The notes under the pieces: generated by a model | Told to the model about the DNA's origin: nothing | What the model saw: only the letters and a program-made list of their open reading frames with translations | Database searches by the model: none | From: DATCJA01 sp963814955 | GTDB lineage: Bacteria > Acidobacteriota > Vicinamibacteria > Vicinamibacterales > UBA2999 | Direction: 5' to 3' | DNA length: 64,000 nt | Assembly (NCBI GenBank): GCA_963814955.1 | Contig: CAWFEX010000006.1 | Coordinates: forward strand, 310,001 to 374,000 | Made by a program: the position numbers and the translations under genes | Shown here: piece by piece, positions 46,923 through 56,659 of the stretch | Numbering within the stretch: position 1 is the first letter of the stretch | Layout of the letters: each line of letters begins with the position of its first letter

Positions 46923-48437
46923 TCACTGAATGCTGGGCCCAAGAAAGGACAGCGCCACTGGCAACTCATCTCCTGTGAAGCCGGCGGGCACGATGAGATC
47001 AGGAAAGCCGGTCAGATTGGCGAGGTTCACCGGTGTGCCGGCGGTGCCTCCCGGAGGAGGTGGCGGCGCAGTGATGAGGGGTGGACGGGTCGGAAGCGTC
47101 GGATACACGAGGGCATCGAGTTTCTGAGACGTCAAAAGTCCCTCGATGATTGCTCGGACCATGGGTAGCGCGTGATCCCGAACGGATGTGTAACGGTAGT
47201 CGTCGAGGCCACCCGATTCCACCTCTCGCTTGAACAACGTCCATCGATTCGGATTGGGACCGGCCCCGTCGGCACGGAGCGCATTGAACTCCGTCGCGCG
47301 GCTCGAGTAGCTGATGGATGTTCTTCGGATAACCTGGACCGAGGGTCTTCAAGTAACTGTGCAATCTGCGCGGTGAACTCTGGAATCGAATGGCGTTATA
47401 GAACTCCCCCTTCGCTTCGAGAAGCCATCTAGGCAACCGGACATCCACGACGGTCGCGCCTGCTCCCCGCATTGCGGTGAGGCTGGCCTCTCACCGATCC
47501 AGTCCACGTCGGGATCTTGACCTGTGAAGTCGCGCACCACGCCGATGCGGGCTCCATTGAGCGCGTCACGTCTCAGATACTTGGTGTAGTCGGTTTCGAC
47601 GCGCCCCTCACTCTTCTCGGTTGCCGCATCGGCGGCGTCGATACCAGTCAGTATTCCGAGGGCAATTGCCACGTCGTGAACGTTCCGGGCAAAGCGGACC
47701 AACTGTATCGAAGGTGAGCGCGAGCGGAACGATACCATTTCGGCTGATAAGGCCATGCGTCGGTTTAAGGCCGACGATCCCAGTGGCCGCGGAGGGATTC
47801 CTAATCGATCCGCCGGTGTCGGTGCCTACGCCTATGACCGCATAAGCAGCAGCCACGGAGATCCCGCTGCCACCGGATGACCCGAGTGGCGTGCGGGTGA
47901 GATCGTGCGGGTTCTTCATTTGCCCGCCAAGCGAACTTCGGGCAATTCCTGATGCGAACTCCGACATGTTCGCCTTGGCCTAAGATGATCGCTCCCGCTT
48001 CCCGTAGTCGTTTCGCTACGAAGGCATCGCTTGTGCGGGCACAGAACCTTCGAGCGCGATCGACCCGGCAGTCGTTGGCATGTCGGCGGTATTGATGTTG
48101 TCCTTCAACACCACGGGTATGCCGTGCAGCGGCGATCGACGGCCCTTGTTCTTCCGTTCGACATCCAGCTGTCGAGCAGTGTCGAGGGCCTTGGGATTTA
48201 CCGTGATGAGACGCGCGGAGTGATGGGCCTTGACGATCGTAGGCCGCGGATGCGCGCGAGGCACATTTCAACGAGCTGCTCGGAAGTCAGCAACCCCGCG
48301 TCGAAGGCCGCATTTAGATCGGCCACCGTTGCCGAGTCGAGCGATATGGTCCTCGGACCCTGAGCGAGCGCCGTAGGGCCAGCCGCACAGACCAGAACGA
48401 GAAATGTGTAGAACGCGAGTCTGTTCATCTTCGTCAT
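46923..48437 (-). pseudogene. amidase-signature-family gene with multiple frameshifts
   Basis: The pieces lie in different frames but in the right order: signal peptide FYTFLVLVCAAGPTALAQ with SLDSATVADLNAAFDAGLLTSEQLVEMCLARI (48198-48437); LDVERKNKGRRSPLHGIPVVLKDNINTADMPTTAGSIALEG (about 48020-48190), with the catalytic Lys of the amidase triad; RTPLGSSGGSGISVAAAYAVIGVGTDTGGSIRNPSA (about 47800-47900), with the catalytic Ser region; and a C-terminus with DALVYPTLPTRPPLI and NLANLTGFPDLIVPAGF (46923-47237). At least four frame changes are needed to read through, so this is a pseudogene rather than one sequencing error. 46732-46922 shows no gene. Confidence 0.87.
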
Positions 48438-48678
48438 ACGGTGACTGTCCTCTTGGTACGGTGAATAGTAAGCCGTTAACCACGATGCGAGGACGCTTTT
48501 TGTGCGGCCGCGTTCGCATCGCGATGCGCCGCTCGATCCGCTACATAGTGTCTATAATTGCAGCCGCTTGCCGTGCCCTGACTATTATCCCTCTTACAGG
48601 AATAGCCGCGTGAAGCTCTTTACCCCGCCCAGCACTGTGTTGTGAATGGTGTATAAGTGGCCACCCACGAGGGCCCAC

Positions 48679-50295
48679 ATGCCATTACGAACCGGGGCTG
48701 CCGTAGTTCTGCTGACGCTGGCGTACACCGTCGCCCGTCTTGCCGGCCAGGCGCCCGCCTATGACCTTCTGATCAGAAACGGCCGCGTCGTCGACGGAAC
48801 GGGCAGTCCGTGGTTCTCGGCCGACGTCGCGGTACGAGCAGACATGATCGCCGCCGTCGGACCGCAGCTTGATGGAACTGCGGCGCGAACCATCGATGCT
48901 CGCAATGCCGTCGTCTCACCCGGATTCATCGATCTGCACGTTCACGCCTTCGGCGGGGCCGGTCCACTACCAGACCCGATGCCAATCGTCGAGTTGCCGA
49001 CCGCCGACAATTACATCCGTCAGGGCGTCACTACCTTGATCGGCGGACCGGATGGCTTTTCGCCCATAGCGCTGCGACCCGCCCTCGACCGCGTTGCGGC
49101 GACGGGCATCTCGCCGAACGTAGGCGCATTCGTGGGCCATGGCTCCGTGCGGCAGGCGGTGCTCGGCGACGCCAACCGTGCTCCGAGCTCCGCGGAGCTG
49201 GAGCGCATGCGTGGCCTGGTGCGCGGCGCGATGAATGACGGCGCCTTCGGCATGAGCACCGGACTCTTCTATGTCCCTGCCGTTTTCGCCGAGACCATGG
49301 AAGTCGTGGAGCTCGCGAAGGTGGCGCGGTTCCATATCTCGCACATGCGTGATGAGGCAGCGCGGGTTGTCGACAGCGTGCGCGAAAACATCCGCGTTGG
49401 TGAAGATGGTGGAATCCCAACGCAGGTTACGCATCACAAGACCGTGGGCAAAGCTGCATGGGGCAAAACGACCGAGACACTGCGGCTGATAGACGAAGCT
49501 CGGCAGCGCGGCATCGATGTGACCCTCGACGTCTACCCGTACACGGCTTCGTCCACGACGATTCAGGCGGCGCTCGTGCCGACATGGGCGCAAGAGGGCG
49601 GGCGCGAGTCGATGCTCGCGCGCCTGCGTGACGCAACCACGCGCCGTCGTGTCATGAACGAGACCGCACAGCTCATCCGCGAGGAACGAGGAGGCGGGGA
49701 TCCTCACAATGTGCAGATTTCGCAGTGTGCGTGGAAACCCGATCTCGACGGCAAGCGGCTCGACGACGTCGCAGTCGAACGAGGCCTGACGCGGTCAGTT
49801 GATGACGCCGCGGACACCGCGCTATGGCTGGTCGAGAACGGTGGCTGTGGAGGCATTTACCACGCGATTCACGAAGAGGACGTGCAGCGGGTGATTCGAC
49901 ATCCAGCCGCGATGATTGCGTCGGATGGCGGCCCCGCGATCTTCGGACGTGGCGTCCCCCATCCGCGCAGTTATGGCACGTTCGTCCGGGTACTGGGCAG
50001 ATATGTGCGCGAGCTCAAAATCCTCGGCCTCGAAGATGCGGTGCGCAAAATGACGTCGTTCCCCGCGCGCCGCATCGGCATCACGGATCGCGGCGTCATC
50101 CGCGTCGGGATGAAGGCCGACCTTGTCGTGTTCGATCCGGCCACCGTGCGAGACACCGCAACCTTCGAGAGCCCGCATCAATACGCAGAAGGTGTGGTGG
50201 CGGTGTTTGTAAACGGCGTGGCGGTGTTCGAGAACGGAAGGATGACCGGCGTCAGGCCAGGTCGAATCCTCAGAAAGACAGACTATACGCCATAG
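48679..50295 (+). CDS. secreted N-acyl-D-amino-acid deacylase (D-aminoacylase) family amidohydrolase
   Basis: I use the Met at 48679, since it gives signal peptide MPLRTGAAVVLLTLAYTVARLAG; the frame also opens at 48646. Metal motifs: GFIDLHVHAFGG (HxH), HISHMRDEA, VTHHKTVGKAAWGKT and MIASDGGPAIFG. The segment VELAKVARFHISHMRD appears a few residues shorter than usual before the HISHMRDE strand. The C-terminus AEGVVAVFVNGVAVFENGRMTG is complete. It would be a zinc-dependent hydrolase of N-acyl-D-amino acids in the periplasm. The 3' part is duplicated at 45325. Confidence 0.85.
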   Translation: MPLRTGAAVVLLTLAYTVARLAGQAPAYDLLIRNGRVVDGTGSPWFSADVAVRADMIAAVGPQLDGTAARTIDARNAVVSPGFIDLHVHAFGGAGPLPDPMPIVELPTADNYIRQGVTTLIGGPDGFSPIALRPALDRVAATGISPNVGAFVGHGSVRQAVLGDANRAPSSAELERMRGLVRGAMNDGAFGMSTGLFYVPAVFAETMEVVELAKVARFHISHMRDEAARVVDSVRENIRVGEDGGIPTQVTHHKTVGKAAWGKTTETLRLIDEARQRGIDVTLDVYPYTASSTTIQAALVPTWAQEGGRESMLARLRDATTRRRVMNETAQLIREERGGGDPHNVQISQCAWKPDLDGKRLDDVAVERGLTRSVDDAADTALWLVENGGCGGIYHAIHEEDVQRVIRHPAAMIASDGGPAIFGRGVPHPRSYGTFVRVLGRYVRELKILGLEDAVRKMTSFPARRIGITDRGVIRVGMKADLVVFDPATVRDTATFESPHQYAEGVVAVFVNGVAVFENGRMTGVRPGRILRKTDYTP

Positions 50296-50458
50296 ACGTG
50301 TCGAGACGTCGGAGGGTCCGTTGCGGGGCTTTGAATCCAGCTGGCGCGTACGGATACTTTCCACTGTCCACTTTCTACTTTTCCACTTGAATTTCTGGTA
50401 CCGGTACGGGGTTTTGCGAAAGGTTGGAAGGTGAATTTCGAGGGAATTGCCGCGTGAT
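49651..50458 (+). repeat. large direct repeat, right copy (partner 45325-46090)
   Basis: The sequence from GTCATGAAC onward matches 45325-46090 almost base for base. The offset is 4327 nt through the deacylase part and 4369 nt after it, because the left copy lacks about 42 bp (the region starting CCGTTGCGGGGCTTTG at 50318). The match runs through the whole junction repeat. Confidence 0.85.
50356..50458 (+). repeat. tRNA-Glu 3'-end junction repeat, copy 4
   Basis: The flank ACTTTCCACTGTCCACTTTC, the core GGTACCGGTACGGGG from 50397, and the arm TTTTGCGAAAGGTTGGAAGG with TTCGAGGGAATTGCCGCG end near 50458. It lies at the right end of the large direct repeat. The rest of 50459-50657 has no gene. 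Confidence 0.88.
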
Positions 50459-50657
50459 TCCCCCACCGGCTTCACGCCGAGCGAAGGACGCAAAAGGATC
50501 CGGTTCTTCAGTTGCTCGGATCACCGTAGCGTCCCGCATTGAGGGCTGAGCTTGTTCGGCATTGTTAGCTGTGTGATCCTCGGCCCGGCCTTTCCCTGAC
50601 CACCATCGGACCGGCCGTGCGAGCATCGATGGTGCCCCGTTCGAGGAGTAGTTTGCT

Positions 50658-52172
50658 ATGAAGGCTGCTCGTGGTTTGCTCCGACTGGGACTGCTCGCCG
50701 CGTTTTCTGCCGCGCTCCCGGCGCAAGCGCCGACTGTAGCACCTCGAATCTGGGATGACGCCACGTTGGTGGACTGGGCGACTCCTGTTGCGACGCTGAA
50801 CGTTCGTCCAGCCCACTATTCGTCGGCCGAGTACTACAGCGTACCCGGGGACAACCTGCGCACCTATCCCATCTATCATCCTGACCGCGAGCCCGCTGGG
50901 TATTGGGAAGAACTAAACAAGAAGAAGCCCGAGCCGCTGGTGGACGTGTCGAAGATCCGAAGCACAGAGGATTGGATAGCAGCAGGTGAGCGCGCGTTTC
51001 GGGAAGTCGACAATTTATGGAGCCGCACGGACGATCCGGCCCTGATCGCACGAGCTCGAGATCCACGGTCCTTCGAGGGCGTCTTCAGGCTTCCCGACGG
51101 AACCTCGTTCGGACCGCGCTGGGTTGTCACTGCAGAAGGCGTGAGGTTGTCCTCGCCTGCCTGCAGTGCCTGTCACTTCACGGTTCGGGAGGATGGCACC
51201 GTCGCCTTTGCGACTCCAAGAGGGCCGCGCCCTCCCGGGAGTCCCCTGCTGATCCCTCGCGGCATTGGGGTCGTGGCAGCTGGCGCCCCGCTGGCCATGC
51301 AGCGTTTCTACGCGGGCGATCCACGCCCCACGGCCGCGTGGCGAATGTGGACTGTCCCCTGGGCGCCTGATGAACGTATCGAGAGTCGCCGCGAACGCGT
51401 CCGACCGGGAACTCCAGGAACTTGCGGCGGGCGATCCGGGCGTTTTCAACCGTCCCCACGGCAGTCCGTTTTACGCAACGAAGATTCCGGACCTGCACAT
51501 CCTGCGCTACAGCCGCTACGTGGATGCGACGGGCACACATCGGCTCCGAGGACCTGAGGATGCTGGCCGGTACGCGGCATTTATCACTGGCGCCGATCCG
51601 ATGGATTTCGGACCACACCGCATCTTGACGGACGCGCAGCGGCGTGTGCGATTCCGGTACGCCGATGAAGTGCTCTATGCGATCGGGATGTATCTGATGT
51701 CGCTCGAGCCTCCGAAGAATCCGAATCCAGCAGCGGCGGACGTGCTGGCGCGCGGTGAACAGGTCTTCCGCCGGGAGGGCTGCGTGAACTGTCACGTGCC
51801 ACCGAATTACACAAGCGGGAGGCTGACGCTCGCCCAGGGCTGGCAACCGCCGACGAATCACCCCAACCGCGACGATATTGCCGCTGTCTCAGTGGGAACC
51901 GATCCGGGCTCGCACTCAAGACGCGGAAGGGAACTGGTTTCTACAAGATTCCCTCGCTACGCGGCGTCTGGTATCGGCCGCGTTTGCTGCATGATGCCTC
52001 GGTCACGAGTCTCGAAGAGATGTTCGATGTGGCACGTCTCAGTCCTGACTACGAGCCGAAAGGCTGGAATCCGCCCGGTGTCACGAGGCGCGCCGTCCCA
52101 GGGCATACTTTCGGTCTGTCGTTGAGTCCTGAGGATCGAAGCACACTGCTGGCGTTCCTGCGAAGCCTCTGA
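50658..52172 (+). pseudogene. secreted di-haem cytochrome c, two frameshifts
   Basis: Start at 50658 with signal peptide KAARGLLRLGLLAAFSAALPAQA. Two haem-binding motifs are visible: CSACH (in SPACSACHFTVREDG) and CVNCH (in REGCVNCHVPPNY). The frame changes near 51370, between APDERIE and VAANASDRELQELAAGDPGVF. It changes again near 51905 in a CCGGGC run, after VSVGTDPG, before LALKTRKGTGFYKIPSLRG. The C-terminus ends DRSTLLAFLRSL. The repaired protein of about 500 residues resembles cytochromes of the kind that end in LRGVWYR...LHDASVTSLEEMF, typical of di-haem peroxidase/c-type electron carriers. Single-base indels only. Confidence 0.85.
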
Positions 52173-52210
52173 ACTCCTCAGAGCGGGACACTCCTCACCG
52201 GGTCCGGCTG

Positions 52211-52361
52211 AAGCCGGACACTACGTACGTTCCAGGGTACTTCAGGCGTACTTCGAACTTACTTTCCACTTTCTACTTTCAAGTTTGAACTTGAAGTGTG
52301 GTACCGGTACGGGGATTTGCGAAAGGTTGGAAAGTGAAATTCGTGGGAATTGCCGCCTGAC
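52211..52361 (+). repeat. tRNA-Glu 3'-end junction repeat, copy 5 (longest form)
   Basis: The fullest copy: AAGCCGGACACTACGTACGT (52211), flank CTTCGAACTTACTTTCC and CAAGTTTGAACTTG (about 52280-52293), core TGGTACCGGTACGGGGATT (52299-52317), and arm TGCGAAAGGTTGGAAAGTG with TTCGTGGGAATTGCCGCCTG to about 52361. The core matches the tRNA end to within one or two bases. Confidence 0.9.
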
Positions 52362-52503
52362 GTCCGCCCGTAGCTGTGTCTTGCGTGGCTTGGCACAACC
52401 TTAAGGACGCACGGTCGTGCCCTGCGCAACTGTTCGGGCTCATCGCAAGCTCACGAATCGAAATCGTTGAGCTTGGTGGCTTCGTGACCGTCGTGGTCGC
52501 CCG

Positions 52504-53304
52504 TTATTTCACGCCGCTCGCGAACCCGTACTGATTGTTCTCCTGGCAGACGTATTCGATCATCTCGTCGCCCGGCTGCGTGTATCTCGCCTGGAACGTC
52601 ACGGTAAAAGGACGCGAAAAGGCACCTGGATCGTCGATCGTCACGTCTTGCACGAGATTGCCGGCGTCGACCCGTGTCCACCGCTCGACCGTGTGCAGTC
52701 GATCGGTCTGCGGCGTGCCGCGGCGATCGTACCAGCCCTTCCCGTTGAAGCCGACCGAATCGATCACGAGCGTGTCCTTCTCGTACCATCCAACCGAGTG
52801 CCCATACCAGGTCGGCTCGAGCTCGCGCGGGTGCGTGCGGCCGTCCAGGAAGATTTGCCGGTAGGTGCCCATCCACTCGGTCAGGATGTACATGTGCGTC
52901 GGCTTCTTGTGCGTGGAGTTCTGGATGAACCGGAAGGGGTACGGACTGAAGCGCAGGACACCGAGTGGCAGGCACCAATTGACCGGATCGTCGGCAGGCT
53001 TGCGCGACGCGATCAGCGCCTCAGCGGACGGAAGCAGCGGCAGCACCTCACCGGTCTTCAGCCCTCTGGCGAGATCGGGACCGAACGTGGTGAGGTAGAT
53101 CCAGAGGCCGTCCCCGAAGTCGATGGTGCCGTCAGGCAGGCGCGGCGCCGACCCCGTCGAAGCCGATGGCCGCTTGACCTCCTGGCCGAGCGCGTCGATC
53201 GGTCCGAGGACCCCTTTCGGCGCGGTGCTCTGCGCGAAAGCCGGGGCCACGGCAACGCCGACCGTCGCGGCCAGCACGGTCCACACGAGAAGCAGTTTGA
53301 CCAC
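52504..53304 (-). CDS. secreted protein of an Acidobacteriota-common uncharacterised family
   Basis: The 266-residue protein has signal peptide VKLLLVWTVLAATVGVAVAPAFA. The core is GVLRFSPYPFRFIQN, ILTEWMGTYRQIFLDGRTHP, PTWYGHSVGWYEKDTLVIDSVGFNGKGWYDRRGTPQTDRLHTVERWTRVDAGNLVQDVTIDDPGAF. These strand-rich blocks with W-Y-E-x-D-T-L-V-I-D and a following D-R-L-H-T are a hallmark of the family that includes the partial gene at 3-362. The function is unknown. It is the only gene between junction copies 5 and 6, so it fills one putative cassette. Confidence 0.8.
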   Translation of the reverse strand: MVKLLLVWTVLAATVGVAVAPAFAQSTAPKGVLGPIDALGQEVKRPSASTGSAPRLPDGTIDFGDGLWIYLTTFGPDLARGLKTGEVLPLLPSAEALIASRKPADDPVNWCLPLGVLRFSPYPFRFIQNSTHKKPTHMYILTEWMGTYRQIFLDGRTHPRELEPTWYGHSVGWYEKDTLVIDSVGFNGKGWYDRRGTPQTDRLHTVERWTRVDAGNLVQDVTIDDPGAFSRPFTVTFQARYTQPGDEMIEYVCQENNQYGFASGVK

Positions 53305-53644
53305 GCCGACCTCCCCGCGCAGGCCACTCTTGCGCGCTACATGCGCCCGTCACGCTGTACCTGTAGAGCGCACGCTTAGCGTGACGATAGCAACTGTCTT
53401 GAAGGTCAAGGATACATCGGTGGACGACTCTGCCACGTCGTATTCGTCCGCATCATGGTGTTCAGAATCAACACTGTTTTTCACGAAGGCTTGACTGTCG
53501 GTCGTTCCATATCAGTCGCCCAGGGTATTTCAATCGAACAGAGCCTCAGCCTGACCTAAGAAACATTCGACGCGCTTCAGGATGCGGTGCGGCTGGCAGT
53601 CCGGCTGTAGGCGGACGCGACGTACGTTGAGCGACCCGTCCGGC
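53305..53644. other. intergenic region without recognised gene
   Basis: No frame gives a credible protein and no RNA structure was recognised. Near 53380-53560 the composition is lower in GC than the neighbours (for example TTCAGAATCAACACTG). The right end leads into junction copy 6. Confidence 0.5.
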
Positions 53645-53766
53645 GCACTTCGAACTTACTTTCCACTTTCTACTTTTTACCTTGAACTTGAGGTGGTACC
53701 GGTACGGGGTTATGAGAAAGGGTGTTCCAACGGGAACGTGGAATTTGTCGGCATCGCCGCGTGAAC
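53645..53766 (+). repeat. tRNA-Glu 3'-end junction repeat, copy 6 (variant arm)
   Basis: The flank GCACTTCGAACTTACTTTCC, the core GGTACCGGTACGGGG at 53695-53709, then a variant arm: TTATGAGAAAGGGTGTTCC and GGAACGTGGAATTTGTCGG with CATCGCCGCGTGAAC. The arm differs from copies 1-5 but is shared with the half copy at 55413, which suggests a second arm type. Confidence 0.85.
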
Positions 53767-53779
53767 AACTGTTACCACG

Positions 53780-54268
53780 TTATAACGCCTGCTCGTCATC
53801 TGCATCGAGTATCAAGCGAGCGCCCTGTATGTCCCCTCCTAGCGCGGCGGCGCTCGCACGAAGGGCGGCATCGGAATCGCTGTCCCAGGCGGAGGACACA
53901 TTCTCTACGGCCAGTGTTCGAGCCCTTGCTACGGCTTGCCGGTAAGAGGGCGCTAGATCAGTGGGAATCGCAGGACCTCGCCCCTCAAGACGCGCTAACT
54001 CGATACACGCACTAAGAAAGATCGGGTCGTACCGCCTTCGTTCGAGATGCCCCTGTGCCATAGCTATGAGGTGTGGCAAAGCAGCGTAACTCGCCGTGTA
54101 GATATCGCCCTGGTGGCAAAGCGCACTCCAGAGATCGAACCAGGTGCTCTCCGGCTGATGCCCTGGTCTGAAGTCGTGTCCTGCTCTGGTCAAGAGGTCA
54201 GGTATGTCGCTGGCGGGACCGTAGGCGTGTGATAAAGCCGTCCATCGAGGATTATCGAGTGCGAGCAT
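53780..54268 (-). CDS. uncharacterised 162-residue cytosolic protein
   Basis: The protein starts MLALDNPRWTALSHAYGPASDIPDLLTRAG, then FDLWSALCHQGDIYTASYAALPHLIAMAQGHL and ACIELARLEGRGPAIP, with the C-terminus ARLILDADDEQAL. It is helical with a conserved-looking centre and no signal peptide. I have seen this architecture in proteins of unknown role that are scattered among bacteria near toxins or SMI1/KNR4-like immunity genes, but no toxin lies here. I make no functional claim. Its start overlaps the truncated methyltransferase on the same strand. Confidence 0.6.
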   Translation of the reverse strand: MLALDNPRWTALSHAYGPASDIPDLLTRAGHDFRPGHQPESTWFDLWSALCHQGDIYTASYAALPHLIAMAQGHLERRRYDPIFLSACIELARLEGRGPAIPTDLAPSYRQAVARARTLAVENVSSAWDSDSDAALRASAAALGGDIQGARLILDADDEQAL

Positions 54269-54274
54269 GCGGTC

Positions 54275-54471
54275 AGTCGTGCAGCACCCCGCGACTTGAG
54301 CATGCGGCAGAAGCGGCCTTCGCCGCAGCCGACGTCAAGGGCGTTCCTTGGAGAACCTGCGACCGCGCGGGGAAGCATCACAGGATCAAGGACGTAGCGT
54401 CGGCCGAAGTCGCCCGATTCGCCCATGTCTGCGACCCAGGCGTCCGCCGAGCTCTGCCAACCATTGTCCAT
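54275..54471 (-). pseudogene. N-terminal fragment of a class I SAM methyltransferase
   Basis: The fragment reads SSADAWVADMGESGDFGRRYVLDPVMLPRAVAG and motif I ALDVGCGEGRFCRMLKSRGA, then continues into unrelated sequence (LTACSHSIILDG). Only the first 65 or so residues remain and the cofactor-binding domain is cut. The break is abrupt at about 54275, directly before the preceding gene's start, so a deletion or recombination fused the two. Confidence 0.75.
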
Positions 54472-54534
54472 GGGCGAGGATGGTACTCGACCGTGCAGCC
54501 CCTAAATCCTGGTGGGAGCTGACGGTGACGGCGG

Positions 54535-55215
54535 CTACGGCGCTTGTGCCCCCTGCCCCTCGCGCTTCGGTGGGGGAAACAAGTTCAGGTAGTTGTCGGC
54601 GTAACGCACCGAGCGCCCATCCGCGTCCAGAAACCGGGGCGACTGCTGAAAGAGTCCTGGTTCAGGCATGCGCGCCGGAACCGTCGCTTCAAAAATGTAC
54701 AAGCGGTTCTCGTGCATGTGAATCTCCACGAATGTCCGCGATTGGTCCGCATTCGTCAGGTGGATCTGCCTGCCGTTGATGCGATCGATGGACGCCCACG
54801 CGAAGTAGGTGACGGTCGCGCCGCGTGTGAGAAACGCCGACGAGGCGTGATCGACCGCGCCGAGCGTGTCGTACTTCCAACCGCCGACGCCCTGTGCCAC
54901 CGTACCGTTGCCGACACACAGATTCTGCGCCCCGACCTCGCAGTTCTTGGCGCGTTCGGCGTGGGCACGCTCAGCAACCGTGTAATCGACGACGGTGACG
55001 GAATACCGTTCACCGCCGCGCTCGACGGCGTAAGTCCGTGCCGGCAGCTTCACCTCACGCCATGACGTGTACGTGAACTCACGGATCATCGGAGTTGAGG
55101 GGAAGTTGACGCTGAAGCGGTCCTCACGGCTCGTGTAATCGGTCCATTCCTGAGCCGCGGCCGTGGTCGAAATCATCAGGACGGCCAACCCGATCGCGAG
55201 TCGATGCAAGCGCAT
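54535..55215 (-). CDS. secreted protein of unknown function
   Basis: From the Met at 55215 the protein has 226 residues with signal peptide RLHRLAIGLAVLMISTTAAA. The mature part EWTDYTSREDRFSVNFPSTPMIREFTYTSWREVKLPARTYAVERGGERYSVTVVDYT looks like the family of small secreted proteins that start with a DRFSVNFP motif, found in many Proteobacteria and Acidobacteria. A CEVGAQNLC segment may form a disulfide. The C-terminal part (IHMHENRLYIFEATVPARMPEP, PRFLDADG) supports one compact domain. No enzymatic residues are visible. Confidence 0.72.
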   Translation of the reverse strand: MRLHRLAIGLAVLMISTTAAAQEWTDYTSREDRFSVNFPSTPMIREFTYTSWREVKLPARTYAVERGGERYSVTVVDYTVAERAHAERAKNCEVGAQNLCVGNGTVAQGVGGWKYDTLGAVDHASSAFLTRGATVTYFAWASIDRINGRQIHLTNADQSRTFVEIHMHENRLYIFEATVPARMPEPGLFQQSPRFLDADGRSVRYADNYLNLFPPPKREGQGAQAP

Positions 55216-55412
55216 GGTGCTCTCCGTCGAATAGGTTAGTGGCCGATTATAGCCGCACACCGGACGCGTCGATGGCACCAGTGGCCGTCAAAACACCAAT
55301 GTTTCCACGTATTGCCCGAACCACGCTGACGATCTCAATTGGCGGTGTGCTGGCTACCACCTCCGCCACGCCCAGCTCCTTCATCTGCGGTCCTCGTCCG
55401 GACACAGGCCGC

Positions 55413-55446
55413 CGAGAACGTGGAATTTGTCGGCATCGCGGCGTAA
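55413..55446 (+). repeat. right-half copy of the junction repeat, variant arm
   Basis: GAGAACGTGGAATTTGTCGG followed by CATCGCGGCGTAAG matches 53734-53764, the variant arm of copy 6. The tRNA core and left flank are missing. The surrounding DNA from 55216 to 55585 has no gene. Confidence 0.65.
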
Positions 55447-55585
55447 GGCGAGGCGGGCCCGGCGCGCATGATCACCGAAATCTCACGTAATGCTCACCGG
55501 CTGATCAAGACTGAGCGGCGTCCGGCAAGCGATCCTTCCGCACCGCACCGGCAGGCGTACCGGCGAGGAGGAAGCGCTCGAACCC

Positions 55586-56471
55586 ATGTTGTATAACTTC
55601 ACCAAGCGACGTCGGCTGGCGGTCCTGCTGGCAGTCCTGAGCGTTGTTGCGCTGGTGCTCGTCGGCAGGTGGCTGAACGCGACAAAAATTGGCGGACAGC
55701 AGCCCGCCGAACCGTTCCGCATCGCCGGCAATTTCTACTACGTCGGCGCGAACGACGTCGCGGCCTTCCTCATCACCGGGCCCGAGGGCCACATCGTGCT
55801 CGACGGCGGCTATCCCACCACCGCGCGGTTGATCATGGCGAGCATTGCGACGCTCGGCTTCGACATCAAGGACGTCAAAGTGCTCCTGAACTCGGAGCCG
55901 CACCCCGACCACGGGGGCGGGCTGACGGTGCTCCAGCAGGCGTCGGGTGCTCAGTTGTGGGCCAGCGACGCGAGCGCCGACTCCCTCGCCTCCGGCGGCG
56001 ACGACCCCGACCTCGTCCTGCCATTGAGGGCCCTCATCTGGATCGGCGTCCTCGGCTACCCGCCCCCGCGCGTTGACCACCGGTTCAAGGACGGCGACAC
56101 GATTCGTGTCGGGCCGATCGCGCTCACCGCGCACATCACAGCCGGGCACACCCGCGGCTGCACCTCGTGGTCGTTCCCCGTCCGCGACGGTGACCGCGTA
56201 CTGAACGTCGTAAGCGTGTGCGACACGGGGATGCTGAGAAATGTCGCGGTATCCAGAACAAGGGGCCGACCGCGAGCGCAGCTTCCGCGTGCTGCGTAGT
56301 CTCCCCGCCGACATCTGGGTGACCAACCATGCACGAGCGTGGGGCAGGTACCGCAAGTTCGTCGCGAGCGCCACGGCGAAGAACCCGGTGGACCCGTTCA
56401 TCGACCCCGAGGGCTACCGCGCTTTCATCGATGCCGCCGAAGCGGAATTACGCCAAGGGCGGGTGCACTAG
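55586..56471 (+). pseudogene. B3-type metallo-beta-lactamase fold protein with Glu in the first metal motif, one-base frameshift
   Basis: Start MLYNFTKRRRLAVLLAVLSVVALVLVGRWL, an uncleaved membrane anchor or signal. The MBL core is FYYVGANDVAAFLITGPEGHIVLDGGYPTTARLI. The metal motif is E104-P-H106-P-D108-H109 in NSEPHPDHGGGL, so the first His of HxHxDH is Glu. H188 lies in TAHITAGHTRGCTSW, and the last His lies in WVTNHARAWG in the next frame. One extra G near 56240 splits the gene between GMLRNV and RYPEQGADRERSFRVLRS. The repaired protein of about 293 residues would be a periplasmic di-zinc hydrolase of the B3/B3-E pattern. Whether it degrades beta-lactams cannot be told. Confidence 0.8.
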
Positions 56472-56659
56472 CAGCACGGCGCTGCGCTGTGGTGGAAGTA
56501 TTTTTGGTACCCCTTCGATCGCGAACTTCAAACCCTCGGCTTGGAAGGCCGTCCGTCAATGGCTTGACGCGATGCAGCTAATTCCCGCTGACATGAAGAG
56601 CTTAGAGTCGCTGAAGTGGCGCTGGCCGCAGTGGTCGAGGCGACGCTACGTTGACGTCT

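Noticed and set aside
47608..47967. CPERSRR-like peptide inside the amidase pseudogene, suggesting a known dispersed repeat
   Set aside because: The DNA is the normal amidase coding sequence GPxARNVHDVAIALG read in a shifted frame; no repeat insertion is present.
45991..53766. Integron attC sites
   Set aside because: The repeats have a tRNA core and long unique arms but lack R'/R'' boxes and the single-strand fold of attC sites, genes lie in both orientations, and no integron integrase is visible.
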